Shown here piece by piece: positions 1 through 10,750 of a stretch of DNA of 23,679 nucleotides. The stretch is from Ophiothrix spiculata (lineage: Eukaryota; Echinodermata; Ophiuroidea; Amphilepidida; Ophiotrichidae). Location of the stretch: the NCBI GenBank assembly GCA_000969725.1, contig JXSR01S074499.1. One strand, given 5' to 3'. The translations under genes were made by a program, and so were the position numbers. A model generated the notes under the pieces. It made no database searches, was not told where the DNA came from, and worked only from the letters and a program-made list of their open reading frames with translations. Numbering within the stretch: position 1 is the first letter of the stretch; every line of letters starts with the position of its first letter.

Positions 1-1079
1 ATTAATATGCTAGAATACACTTCAAAGGTAACGTTTCTGATGAAATTAGAAATTAGACCTTGGATGTGATTTTTTACTCTGCTCAGCTTCAATGGTTCGT
101 ATCTCGTAATTTACTATGCTGGTATTAAGGTACCTTTGGATATGACGGGTCACATATATGCTATATGGGGATGTGTTGTTCCAATGTGTTACTTTTCCAC
201 TGAAAATCTCTTGATAATAGTCACATTTTTTCAACAACAAAAATCAGATATGGCTATCATTTTTAAAACTTAGGGAAAAACTTCAAAATTTAAGTTGGCT
301 ACTTTTATGCACCCCTATTTTAGAAATAGGTCCCAATTTGAAAAATTGTCAAATCATTCATTTTTAAAGCAAATTGCTTCCAAATAGGTCTTGGTTTGGC
401 CTTGAGTAGAACAACCCAGTCAATGCATAATTCAGAGATGTGAGAGTCGGCTAATAAAATATGCTCTAAAATGTTTACCAAATGCCAACAATAGGCTGAA
501 AATAAAAGAAAAAGCTGAAATTATGAGTATCTTGAAGGCATAAAAAAATGCTGAAATTGGCGCAAATGTTAGCTAATGTTGAAATCTCACACCCCTAATA
601 TTTGGAGTCCCCCCTTCCCCAGAGCCGCCATTGGCTACATGCAGAGTGATATTTGCTTCATTGTTGAAACATGTGTTTTTATATTAATGTGGCTGTCAGA
701 GTAGCGATAACGATAATGCTAAAAAATTAGATCATTCATAGTGAACCTCTTGTAAAGTTGGCCTTTTTGTTTTGAGATTCAGGTCAAAATACATGTAAAA
801 GTTATATCTTGATGAAAATGACATTTTTATGGACATACCTATCTTAAACTCTAAGCCAAATACAAGTTAACTCAAAAACATTTTGAAAATAATATAATAT
901 TGGCTAGACATTATTAATAATAATTGTAAGTGTTCATGAAAATGACAATTTTAATGCACCCTTTTCCAAGTTCAGGTATTCGAACATGTCATTTTTCAAG
1001 CAATAACAAGTCGTCATGTGAGTGCAAGAAAGTCGTATCAGCAATTCATACATTGGTATATGGCACACTGTATTATTAG
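1..1079. other. AT-rich non-coding stretch, no gene seen
   Basis: No credible exon, RNA gene or structured repeat is visible. The only recurring text is a loose phrase around 'tttttatg(ga)cac(c)c' near 300-315, 820-835 and 945-965, next to 'gaaaatgac'. This may be a very diverged repeat but cannot be defined by eye. Short open frames on the minus strand here look random: skewed composition and no recognisable motif. Confidence 0.5.
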
Positions 1080-1215
1080 TTATCCCCTGTTTGTTCATGC
1101 AATACGAGAAAATATTAATGGTTTGGGTTCGTATCATACGAGGCTGAAAGCCGAGTGTGATACGAACCCAAACCATTAATATTTTTCGTATTGCATAAGA
1201 ACAAACAGGGGATAA
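1080..1215. repeat. 136-bp foldback hairpin (MITE-like)
   Basis: The left arm (1080-1136) and right arm (1158-1215) are reverse complements over nearly their whole length, with a loop of about 21 nt (1137-1157). The arms start with TTATCCCCTGTTTGTTC and include CCATTAATATT and CGTATTGCAT blocks. The differences are a 2-3 nt indel near the outer third and one or two substitutions. The size and near-perfect stem fit a miniature foldback element or the fold-back end of a larger one. The CGTATT/AATACG motif recurs downstream (1605-1715), which suggests relatedness to that sequence. No target-site duplication was identified. Confidence 0.8.
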
Positions 1216-1661
1216 TGAATTTATCATTCAGTTCACATGAGTAGAAACAAAAATTTAAAAATATTACTTAAGCTTACTTGGTGTTTCTGGCACTGAAACT
1301 CCTTCGAGTGTAAATTTCGGATACTGAAATTGGACTTGTCATCGTCACATTTCATTCAAATATTCAAGAAACGCATGGATTGCTTCCTTATTAGAGCGTT
1401 AACTTTGGTATTTATTGGAACAGATTCCTGCTTCTATCCCTGTATTTCTTCATGAGAATACAGTTCAAAACGCCCGGTGTTTCGGGCATACTTGTTTGTT
1501 GACAATCGACTCCATTTTCAACTGTTTGTAGTAAATTTTCGATTTCGCTGGAGCACCGGTATTTTGATCAGTCTCTTACACAGACAACATAACAACATGC
1601 ATAGATCGTATTGCGTAGTTATTTAACGGTGCGCGCAAATAAATTATTGTAACAGAGCTGT
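1216..1661. other. Non-coding spacer with AATACG motifs
   Basis: No gene is seen. The stretch lies between the 136-bp hairpin and a small palindrome that share the AATACGAAAAT / CGTATTGC vocabulary (also near 1607), so it could be the body of one element whose ends are these hairpins. Base composition is slightly less AT-rich than the flanks. The identity is undetermined. Confidence 0.35.
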
Positions 1662-1684
1662 GTAATACGAAAATTTCGTATTAC
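1662..1684. repeat. 23-bp palindrome, AATACGAAA motif
   Basis: GTAATACGAAA and TTTCGTATTAC are perfect 11-bp arms around a single central A. A third partial copy, GTAATACGAAAATAT, begins at about 1703. The motif is the same as in the arms of the 1080-1215 hairpin, so it is probably a sub-terminal repeat of the same element family rather than an operator. Confidence 0.75.
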
Positions 1685-1805
1685 CCTTCTGGCAAATTTA
1701 ACAGAGTAATACGAAAATATCTTTCATGGCTTGAAAATGACAATTGACCAATGACATTACAGTATTTATATCTACTGAATGATAAAGTATAATGTCCAGT
1801 CTTGG

Positions 1806-1874
1806 GTCAGTGGTTCTTGAAATGGTTCTTCAGGTAACACTGCCACCTCATGAACCATTTTAAGAACCACTGAC
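1806..1874. repeat. 69-nt stem-loop, 29-bp stem
   Basis: The arms at 1806-1834 and 1846-1874 pair at 26 of 29 positions around an 11-nt loop; one of the three mismatches is a G-T wobble on one strand. The stem starts with GTCAGTGGTTCTT. Its size is that of a microRNA precursor, but an inverted-repeat transposon relic gives the same shape. I do not recognise a conserved seed. Which strand would be transcribed is unknown. Confidence 0.7.
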
Positions 1875-4066
1875 ATGGAAGAGAAATTTATAGGGACTTT
1901 TCACATTCAAGTGATAAGGTGTTAGAAAAATTATAACATATGGCCATCATTGCAGATATGACTTTCTTGCACTGATATGATGAGATGAACTCAGCTTCTG
2001 GATAATGCATCATTAACAAAACATTATGCATTACCATTATTAAATTAAGTATAAAACACAATTGACAAGGGTAGACTTTACTGGGGGTTGTGGTGGATGG
2101 TTATCATTATTGCTACAATCCTGTTGCCGCTGATGTATTATGCACAAGAAGTATTTTAGTACATTTATTTTGCTATAGATAACAGTACCTATTTTGTGCT
2201 ATATGTAGATACAATTTTGTATTTTTTGCTTTTGTTTGGCTATATAATAGCCACTGGACGTTATTTAGCTTTAATGTAGATTCGATGGGTCATATGATGT
2301 AGGGTGGACACAGGGCTGATTAGAATTTTGTGGAAAGTTTGTCTTAATCAAACTAACTAATTTTTTTGAGAACACACCTTGTGATGGGACTAAATGGGCT
2401 GAACAATTGACATGCATTTATTTGTGCTATATCGATCCTTGCTGGTTCTTTTTGTTGAGAACACAGGTAACTGACCAGAGCATCTGGTTTTGAAGTATCT
2501 TTAAGTTATCACATTTTTATGTACTCTACCATTAACAGGCATGAGAATGTCTAGGTTTTTACCTGAATTCAAGTATTTTCATGTTCAAAAATCCACATTT
2601 TTTTTTAAATTTCAGCCTATTTTTACTCTTTTGTCATCATTTTCAGTTTTTTTATGGTTGTGTATAATGCCTGCATTAAGGCTGACAGATCGTGATGGAT
2701 GCACCCTACCTGCATCGTGCGTCACCCAGTGAGCCCACTAAACTAACATTTTATTCTCCTAAAGCTCTTGAATTAAAGGGACTAGCCTAGATTCCACTTA
2801 GAATTAAAAAAACTTTTGGAAATACTGTAAATAAAGCTTAAAAGTGTAGTAATATCCACAAAAGTACAAAAAATTACACAGAAATGGCTCAAATTGAGAG
2901 ATAACTAATTTGCAATATAGCATTCTTTGGTGGTGGTTTGACTATTTTTTTTCCAACAAAATGTTAAAGAATTATTGTGCCAAAGTTGAGGATACATTTT
3001 GATGTATTAGTATTGTAATAAATAACATTGCAAATCACTGTGATGGATGTTTGTAAACAACCAGAGGGAGGAGGTAATCAGACCTTTATGAAGGCTACAT
3101 GTATTTAAAGTTTATTTTCAAAAATAGAACCAATGTTTTATGAAATTTTTGTAAAAAAAACCTATCCCATTTGGATGACACTGCCACTCGTACTGTATAT
3201 GGAAGTAGCCCCTCCCCCCCACTCACACATGCACTCCTGTCCATCCCAGGTATTACATTGTAACAATGTAACAACTAACTTGACTGAAAAGCGAGTGTCT
3301 TACGGTTTCGAGCTAACTTGACTGTTTATTAATTTGGAGCAGTCATCAGTAGGCCTTTATGTTCTATATAATGTAAAATTTTGAGCATCTTTAGCCCCTT
3401 ACATGGTGCTTTTGTGACAGAATGCATCGTATTCGTTCGTCTAAAATAAGAATTGGACCATCGTTTAGGATGTTTTGGGTTAAAACTGTTACCTATACAC
3501 AGTTAAGGATTCTGTCAAGAGTTGATATTGCACAAAATCTTCCATATTAAACAATCCTGCAATGCAGTTAATGGTCAATTAATACCCCACCACCACATCA
3601 AAATACAGAAATCTATACCCATCATATTTTTGTTGTATAATTATGTAACATTTGTAAAACATTTGAAGAGGCTAAAAATTTGTTATGTTAATTGATTTGA
3701 TGTTATTTATCATCAAGAAATTGTACATTTTTGTTCTTTTTATACTATTGACTTATTTTTGTATGGCTTAATAAAATAAAGACGTAAATACCAATTTCAG
3801 TTGTTTGTGACACTTGGGTAGATGGAATATTTTTTTTCATGGTCCCAGACATTTTGGAGCTGCTTCACTTACCATATTTTATATGTGAAAAGAAAATCCA
3901 AATAGATAGTGAAATAGTCTGCTGAGGAACAAATAATATTTACTAAATCAAAATCGAATCCCTGTAAAAATGTTGGAACATCCCTCAAAAAATGGTATGT
4001 TCTTTCATTTTGGTACCAAATTACAAAATATTAAAAAAAAAAACCTGGGGCAATAAAACTTACTTA
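1875..4066. other. AT-rich gene-poor stretch
   Basis: No exon with recognisable protein sequence, no tRNA and no long inverted repeat were found over about 2.2 kb. Text such as the T-rich run near 2600, the pyrimidine run CCCCTCCCCCCCACTC near 3211 and the closing AATAAA pair at 3770-3780 would be compatible with a long 3' untranslated region read left to right, but no coding end is visible upstream to anchor it. Confidence 0.4.
3770..3780 (+). promoter_or_regulatory. Possible overlapping poly(A) signals
   Basis: Two overlapping AATAAA hexamers (AATAAAATAAA) lie downstream of T-rich sequence, and a weak TGT/T-rich stretch follows at about 3798-3840. In a long AT-rich region such hexamers occur by chance, and no upstream exon supports a transcript, so this is only a candidate. 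Confidence 0.2.
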
Positions 4067-4190
4067 CTTTAAATTTTGACAGGTATGATGAACCAGACCA
4101 ACTATTTTAACACCACAGGATATGATTTCCTTTCAATTTTGACACGTTTAATGAATCAGACCAACTATTTTAACACCATAGAATATTGAT
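4067..4190. repeat. 63-bp tandem duplication, two copies
   Basis: Two adjacent copies, about 4067-4129 and 4130-4190, share AATTTTGACA, then GACCAACTATTTTAACACCA, with scattered substitutions and an equal spacing of 63 bp (AATTTTGAC at 4072 and 4135). The copies are diverged, so this is an old local duplication. No coding function is evident. Confidence 0.85.
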
Positions 4191-4622
4191 ACAAGGTTTT
4201 CATAAACCGAATATTAGCTCTTCATAAATAATTATTTTTTACAGAGATGCATTTCAGGCCTGCATTCTGTTAATGATGTGGGGGAAGTGTCGCTCTGCCA
4301 CGAGTCAAACCGGGGGGGAAAGGCAGAATTATTGGCAACCTTTTAGCTCACTTCTCCAAAGGGAAATTTTGTAGGAAGCAAATTAGCTGCAAGCGATGAA
4401 AATCTACTGAAACCTTGATTGCTACATCACTAGTGGCCTGATGCATTGAGAGTCCAGCGTTTCAATCACTACGACATCGCTTGATATGCAGTCTTTATAC
4501 GCGCTACCATTAAACATCGAGACATGCTGCAGAGTCGGTATTGTGATCAGGGTTTTCAATGCATGCAGCTAAAATGAGCCAGCCCATTCTGGAAAAAAAA
4601 TGTTTCCATGGAGAGCTATTAT
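4191..4622. other. Non-coding spacer before the 4.7-kb element
   Basis: Nothing gene-like was found. The stretch is less AT-rich than its surroundings, with several CpG-containing words and a run of G at about 4311-4318. There is a short imperfect symmetry (GATGCATTTCAGGCCTGCATTC) near 4246-4267. No exon could be supported. Confidence 0.35.
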
Positions 4623-4698
4623 CCCCTCGTTCCTTCAAGTTGGGTTTGGGTCGTCACTGTGATAACTAATGGAAAACACAAATAGAAGGAACGAGGGG
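4623..4698. repeat. 14-bp perfect inverted repeat, 48-nt spacer
   Basis: CCCCTCGTTCCTTC at 4623-4636 is the exact reverse complement of GAAGGAACGAGGGG at 4685-4698. The sequence is GC-richer than the surroundings. It may be the terminal repeat of a very small foldback element that starts about 100 bp outside the 4.7-kb long-inverted-repeat element. Confidence 0.75.
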
Positions 4699-4797
4699 TT
4701 CGTCCCTTTCATACGAATGAAATGCATACGACTCATTATATGTTTTCAAACATCTCAATCATGATGACTTTATTCAGAATATTTGGTTGATGAAATA

Positions 4798-5249
4798 GAT
4801 CGAGGCTCTTCCCGCAAATGATGGATTCGTGCAAAGGGCAAATAGAAAGCTGGTCTTTTAACATGTATTTAAATATCAAGTTGTTCATTTAAATCATTAT
4901 TTAAATATTGGTGCCTCCATAAGGGCTGACTCATATCAAAATAACTACCAGGAAATATGATTTTGTTTATAACTTGGTTCATTTGAACATACAAGTGAAA
5001 ATCTACGCCTGTGTTTAAGGGTTCAGGAATTTAAACATTAATATATAATTTATTTAATTCAAATTAATAGAAGCCATGAAATACATACCAGTGTGGATAC
5101 ATCCATGGATACATCCACTAAATTCATCTCATTTATGATTGATATGACCATAAATATGTTAATGATCAGATTTTTAATCTTTTAAATGGTATATGATATT
5201 TACAAATAGTTTGTGGGTAAGCAACTAGTATGTTTGTCCCCATTTAACA
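4798..5249 (+). repeat. Left terminal inverted repeat of 4.7-kb element
   Basis: The arm pairs with 9093-9509 in opposite orientation. It is very AT-rich, with runs such as ATTTAAATATTGG and TTAATTTGAATTAAATAAAT. It contains a small tandem duplication (GTGGATACATCCATGGATACATCC) absent from the right arm, so that duplication arose after the arms were formed. Confidence 0.85.
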
Positions 5250-6714
5250 GCCACGGTGACGCCCTATATATATTTCAAAAATATATGAATCTTGAATATC
5301 TTTCTCAAACCTAGGTTGGTAACATTTCTTTAAGATCAACACATTATTAGGCTCTTTCAAAATCTGCAGTTGACCAGAACAGCACTGCAGGCCAGAACAA
5401 ATAGTTCCAGTCAGTTGGGTCCCCAAGCAGCCGGGGCTATATACTTTGATCATCCCTAAATAGGCTGGAATTGTTAGGCTTTTATTCATTCGCAAGGAAA
5501 TATTGTCCTGCTTATGTGATGCGCTGCGTCTCGTGCAGCTGTGCTGTGTTCAACTATGCACACGCCTACCTGTAATTAATTCCCCGTGTGAAGAGGCCCG
5601 CATATTTGGTGTTGATCAAAGTATAGGCAGTTTTCTGAATATACACTTTTTATTAAAAACCTGTGAGTGTTTCTAGACTTTTTTCAGCATTGTTAGCCAC
5701 TGCATAGGCAGGACATGCCACATTAGTAGGTCTAACTGCCACTACACTTTAGTGAAACTCATAATGATATTCATAATGTGGAAGGCAAAAGGATTTTTTT
5801 ACTTTAAATAAAAAGCCAAATATTAAAATCTAGATCACCCTGCTGCTCAATGTTGAGACTTACACATGGATCCGTTTTCTTATTCAGTTAACAGCTTGAG
5901 AAGTAGCAGGGTTTCATACATGATAAAATCAACATGATTTTGTATGCAATGGGTGATGGATAACATAAAATCCTAATAGTACAAATTAAATGTGTGATGC
6001 TACAGATATTGTGTTGAAGAGGTTCCACTCTATTATTTAAGTGATCTCCACACCAAGATCCCAATAAGAGAAATAAACACAACCATGACAACCAATGGAG
6101 CAGAAAAGAGTTTCAGATGTTTAGTTAGAAAGTCTAGATGCTTTCTGATGTATGGTGTTATACCTTCTGCCACTGACGGCCATTTCCAGGGAACTTGTGT
6201 GACATGAAGACCAACAACCTCTTAAATTTCTTGAGTTTGCAGCAATTCAACTCATTTTGACAAAAACTGGCTCATAAGTAGGAAAAAGCATTCTGTGTCA
6301 TCAATTTTCTAAACCCCATCGACATTTGCACATCATACGGCCTTAGAAGAACTTTGCCAACAACTGAACACAACAGTAAGTTGTCTCTGTAGAGGACACT
6401 ATGTGGCTTATAATGCAGCTGAGCTCAGCTGGTCATCAAGCAAAAACAAAATGCTAAGAAATACTAATTTACAGGTACTTCAGTGAAAAATCCATGATCA
6501 GTTGATAAACCATTCTCATCTTGTTGAATGTCACAACAATAAAGAACACTCCATGCTGAATCTGCATTTCTACAACCTTTTAATTCTCAAAGGACATCAC
6601 TTATATAAGACACCAGTAAACAATTAAATTTTGGCACTGGACTGGTCAGTGTCCTGGCAGAATGAATAATGACTTGTTTTGAGAGTCAAACACAGAACAT
6701 GCCCAACTCATTTG
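5250..6714. other. Core of long-TIR element, no gene recognised
   Basis: About 1.5 kb with short random-looking frames only. A weak 13-bp stem pairs CCCTGCTGCT (5838-5847) with AAGTAGCAGGG (5901-5911). The piece at 5515-5600 is locally GC-richer, with CpG words. No transposase, integrase or reverse transcriptase motif is readable on either strand. Confidence 0.4.
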
Positions 6715-7084
6715 TGATTGCTTAACTAGCTGACAATGCATAGTAAAATGTTGTGCGTCGATTACAAAAGTCGCACATGTAAACATCACCAATTTGTCAA
6801 CCTCATCACCAAAGCCTTTGACTCACAGATGATCAACATGCATTTAGATGAGACTCTTGAGAAACCACTGTGTGTAATTAAATTTCCTCTAGTCAGAAAT
6901 GATGGTGATTGTGTAACTAGCTGACAATGCAGAGTAAAATGTTGTGCTTCGATTACAAAAGTCGCACATGTAAACATCACCAATATGTCAACCTCATCAC
7001 CAAAGCCTTTGACTCACAGATGATAGAAACCAATCATTTAGATTGGAAGAGTGAGAAACCATGGTGTGTAATTAAATTTCCTCT
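6715..7084. repeat. 191-bp direct tandem duplication
   Basis: Copy 1 (6715-6905) and copy 2 (6906-7084) share CTAGCTGACAATGCA, GTAAAATGTTGTGC, CGATTACAAAAGTCGCACAT and CACCAAAGCCTTTGACTCAC. The spacing is 191 bp, with substitutions and small indels between copies. Each copy keeps a similar frame of about 60 codons on the plus strand (6736-6924 and 6927-7124, sharing the residues LITKAFDSQM). The period is not a multiple of three, and no protein family is recognised, so coding is doubtful. Confidence 0.85.
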
Positions 7085-9092
7085 ATGCAACAAGCAGCCG
7101 ATTTACGCACATAAACCAAGATGACCATACACGGAAGTAAATTAGTCTGTACCTTTCGAATCATAACCACAATCTTGCTGAATATTCAAATGAATTTATA
7201 TTCAATGTTTGTCTATGAAGGAGCAACAAAACAGGCCAAAAATAATGCAAAAATCATGAACGATTCAAGTTCAAAAATATCAATGTGCCGTGATTTGACC
7301 TTAATCAATCCTTAATAGTCTCTTACACAATACAAAACCACCAGTTCACAATGTTGTAGAATACAAGGGATATGCTATGGATCTTGTAACAGAGTCTGAT
7401 TGCTTGTTGCATACTTCAAGATTTATAGAGTGCATTGCAGGTAATCGAAGGGCCAATTAAAGTCATTAGCGGGCCAGACTTGGCCTGCGGGCTGCTATTT
7501 GAGAAGGCCAGGTCTAGCATCTCCCAAAAGGCAACTGTTTTATGTTGAGGTAGATTCAAGCATCAACAGCAAGACATAAACAAGTGTAGTGCTGACCTCT
7601 TGTTGCCAGGATAGCAGTTTTGAAGCATATCCTGTTTCAAGGATGTAAAAAAGCACCATATGGGAAATCCAAGCAACCATGACAGCACTAGGAGAAATTG
7701 ATCACCTCACTGCATGGAGACATGCTGAGCAATATTCAAAATTTAAAATGGATGTCATCATGTCTCTCTACATCTCACAGAATTCATACCAGAGAGTGTC
7801 ACCTAGGAAGCTTATTTCATGGTATCTGTCATAGCTACCGCACTGCAAACATGACATCAAACATTTCAAGTGCACAATTTTAACCATGATGCTCTTGGAA
7901 AATTTTGTGGCAAGCACAACAAGGCGATATATCTATTGTTATGTTGACAACGTGTCGTTTTCAGTAGCTAAACTTCAACCTTTCTCACAACATACCATCA
8001 TGGCAATATGCAAATGTGATGTGCTACATCACAACAGCTCAAAATTGCTAATCCATGGTCCTTTGCCTCAGTTACATCTAACCGCAACAATTCTCTATAA
8101 TGACTTTCACTCCAGGTTGGGACACTCCTGCATTATTTACCCCCACAAAAATCAATTGAATCTCAACATTAAAACAGCAGATGAGCCATTCAATGATGAC
8201 ATGATCAATTTCATATAATTCTTTGCAAAGTTGCGCAACTGTATTAAATGTTTGCTCTAAAAGAAATTAACATAACGGTAGAGATTACAATACATCAACC
8301 TGTTAAACCTATACACTATCAAGTGCTTCTTGAGTGGCAGAGAGGATGTGAAGAGAATTCTTTATGCTACCAAGAGTAGTCGCTGTCAGTGTGAATAGTC
8401 TGCGGTGAAACTTTTAGTAAACCTGAACATCTAACTCGCCATGAGTGTGAATTGTGTTGCAAGACTTTTTCAAATTGATGAAATGTGTCAAAAGAAGATT
8501 TTGAACCAATATCAGTGTTGTAGTCAAGACCTGCAAGTCTGATATTGAGATGAGGACATTTCATTCTAAGACCATGATGAGGCCTTCCAAGGCAGCAACT
8601 TGATGGATGGTCTTGAGACCAAGATCTTGTCACAAGACCTCAACAATTGACAGATATCCTGGGAAATAAATCCGATTAGACATCACTTTTAAATTTGAAA
8701 ATGTTCATGATGTGTTATGTACCAATTTCAGACAGCAAGGCAAATTTTGATTTAAAGCTTTAAATTGAGAGTTTAAAAACCTTTTGCTTCCACATCAATG
8801 AAACCACAAGTGCTTCACAGGGGTGTGTCAATGGTCTTAATGTGACAAACGTACTAATTGAAGTGACACACTTTTGCCATGAGCACCCGCCAAGTACTGA
8901 CAAATGACTATAAAAATTCTCACATAGGTGATTGGATAAAGAGTAGATCATTCAGAATAAAATTGTAAGCTATTGTATTTGAAGTGCATTTATATGAAAT
9001 CACAAATGTGTTGATTATTAAAGAAAGGTATGTTTCAGAAAGATACTTGAGATTCATATATTTTAGAAATATTATATAGGCCTTACTTTGAT
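7085..9092. other. Core of long-TIR element, right part
   Basis: No supported gene. The longest frame (7886-8218, plus strand, 110 codons) has no recognisable domain. A block at about 7470-7508 reads GGGCCAGACTTGGCCTGCGG, then GCTGCTATTTGAGAAGGCC. This resembles the sub-terminal 'gggccagatttggcccgcgggccgc' text common in hAT-derived repeats of animals, so a hAT relic may lie in the core. Confidence 0.35.
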
Positions 9093-9509
9093 TGTTAATG
9101 GGGACAAACATACTAGTTGCTTTCCACATACTATTTGTAAAATATCGTATACCATTTAAAAGATAAATCTGATCATTAACATATTGATGGTCATATCAAT
9201 CATAAATGAGATGAATTTAGTGGATGTATCCACACTGGTATGTATCTCATGGCTTCTATTAATTTGAATTAAATAAATTATGTACTAATGTTTAAATTCC
9301 TGAACCCTTAAACGCAGGCATAGATTTTCACTTGTATAAGTAAATAAAAATCATATTTCCTGGTAGTTATTTTGATATGACTGACCCCTTATGGAGGCAC
9401 CAATATTTAAATAATGCCTTAAATGAACAACTTGGTATTTAAATGTTAAAAGACCAGCTTTCTATTTGCCCTTTGCACGAATCCATCATTTGCAGGAAGA
9501 GCCTCGATC
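9093..9509 (-). repeat. Right terminal inverted repeat of 4.7-kb element
   Basis: This is the reverse complement of 4798-5249, with scattered substitutions and small indels. It ends outside at GGAAGAGCCTCGATC. Immediately beyond, CTCGAGGTC half-repeats the terminal GATCGAGG, giving a small local palindrome at the junction. Confidence 0.85.
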
Positions 9510-9909
9510 TCGAGGTCAAATATATGTGCAGTTTGGCGTATACGCAACAAGATGGCGGCCTCAATTGCACACCCATAAATTTTAACACATTAAAGTAGTA
9601 AATTCACTCTCCAAACAAAATCAGCCCTACAAAGTAAAAACGCAGCATGTGCATTGCAGATACTTTGCAAGTTACTTCCTTTTCCCCTGTTGGAGACACC
9701 CTGCAGAAATGAGTAGCCGATCAATTTTAAAGGCAGTATCTACAATATCAAACATATGTATATGCAACCTTTTAGCATGGGAGTGGATTGAAGTGAAATT
9801 GTATGCTAATAGGAAGTATCTGCTAAGCTTTATAAATGCACTTACTGTGTTTTGATTATTTTCTTCACAAACTTTGACTTGTACTAGAGAAAAACAATTA
9901 TATACGACA
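9510..9909. other. Spacer, nothing supported
   Basis: About 400 bp between the 4.7-kb element and a small stem-loop. It includes ACAAGATGGCGGCCTC near 9548, a phrase like the GGCCGCCAT motif of the palindrome at 13076-15977. A 68-codon frame (9649-9855) shows no recognisable motif. Confidence 0.35.
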
Positions 9910-9953
9910 AGACCCGGGCATTGTAGTAGGGAAAACTATAATCGCCTGGGTCT
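9910..9953. repeat. 44-nt stem-loop
   Basis: AGACCCGGGCATTGTAGT (9910-9927) pairs with ACTATAATCGCCTGGGTCT (9935-9953), with one single-base bulge and a few mismatches around a 7-nt loop. The stem is GC-rich in an AT-rich setting. It is most likely a minimal foldback element; a protein-binding or terminator role is not supported. Confidence 0.65.
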
Positions 9954-10142
9954 CATTGTTTCTGTCCCACTGAGTGCAAAAAGTCAGGGACCATAGGTTA
10001 AAAATTACATGAAAAAATTGGTGCAAAAAATAAATGGCATTAACAAATATATTTATCTATATGTGACCATCCACCACAAATGGTCCATAATTAAAGGTGG
10101 CATTCTTGTCATTCTTGCTTTTTTTAAATATTTGCACAGACC

Positions 10143-10396
10143 ATATGTGATCACCCGAAAAGGGGGACTTTGCGACAGAACAGTTTTCAAGATACGGGTG
10201 AAAATAGGTAGCAAAAAATAAAGAAAATAATAAGAATTTCCAGCAGATTTTCTGTTAAAAAATTTAATTGCCTGCATCAGTTTCGACAAATAAGGTGTCA
10301 TATTAAAGCTTAGAAGATGCTGTAACAGATGCAATGATAAACTCAAAATTGATGTCATCTGCAAAGTCCCCCCTTTCGGTGTGAGTCATCACATAT
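10143..10396. mobile_element. MITE-like element, ~254 bp
   Basis: The terminal repeats at 10143-10174 and 10361-10396 share ATATGTGAT, CCGAAA, GGGGGACTTTGC in opposite orientation; the right copy has a 6-7 nt insertion (ACTCAC). Weaker symmetry continues outward (AAGGTGGCATT at about 10095, AATGACACCTT at about 10411), so the true element may span about 10090-10425. No coding frame belongs to it. Confidence 0.7.
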
Positions 10397-10750
10397 TTTA
10401 ATCTGGTTAAAATGACACCTTCATGAACTTCACTTGATATCCAAATTACGGTTTGAAAAGGATGCCATAGAGTGAATGATGACACCATCATAAACACATT
10501 CAAAGATCTGTAAACATAAACTCTTTTGCTAAATGGTCCTTACAAAATTTACATTTTTTATATTTTGACTCATTTTTTTCTGAAATGAGACATTAAAGGT
10601 GTTTTGGGGAAAGCATTAATACTGTCAATTACAACTTTGCGTGTTTTTTTTGCAAAATTACACAAAATTACATTTGCCACTTTTACATCTAGCTCATTTG
10701 TGGTAGCTGGTAACGTTTGACAAATTCTCACAAAATAAGCATTAAATTAC
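10397..10750. other. Spacer between MITE-like elements
   Basis: About 350 bp of AT-rich sequence with T-rich and A-rich runs. Apart from the possible outward extension of the preceding inverted repeat to about 10425, nothing is recognised. Confidence 0.35.

Larger units (their letters stand above)
4798..9509. mobile_element. 4.7-kb element with ~0.42-0.45-kb terminal inverted repeats
   Basis: The left arm (4798-5249) and right arm (9093-9509) are reverse complements at roughly 90% by eye. They begin GATCGAGGCTCTTCC and end inside at the GGGACAAACATACTAGTTGC block. The length difference is explained partly by a duplicated GGATACATCCAT segment in the left arm near 5094-5118. Both arms stop together, which defines a discrete 4.7-kb unit. 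The core (5250-9092) has no intact transposase frame. It may be a non-autonomous long-TIR or foldback DNA transposon, or an inverted segmental duplication. No clear target-site duplication was found at the outer edges: ATGAAATA on the left against TCGAGGTC on the right. Confidence 0.8.

Noticed and set aside
2541-2732. Plus-strand frame of 63 codons starting MRMSRF
   Set aside because: T-run-derived phenylalanine stretch, no homology recognised, no splice-site context that could be argued.
5896-5911. Stem between 5838-5847 and 5901-5911 as an RNA gene
   Set aside because: Only about 10 pairs with a large loop, expected by chance in a window this size.
7886-8218. 110-codon frame on the plus strand in the 4.7-kb element
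   Set aside because: No transposase or other motif is recognised, there is no supporting neighbour frame, and the length is compatible with chance.
9910-9953. Rho-independent terminator
   Set aside because: It has a stem-loop shape but no following T tract, and the setting is not bacterial.
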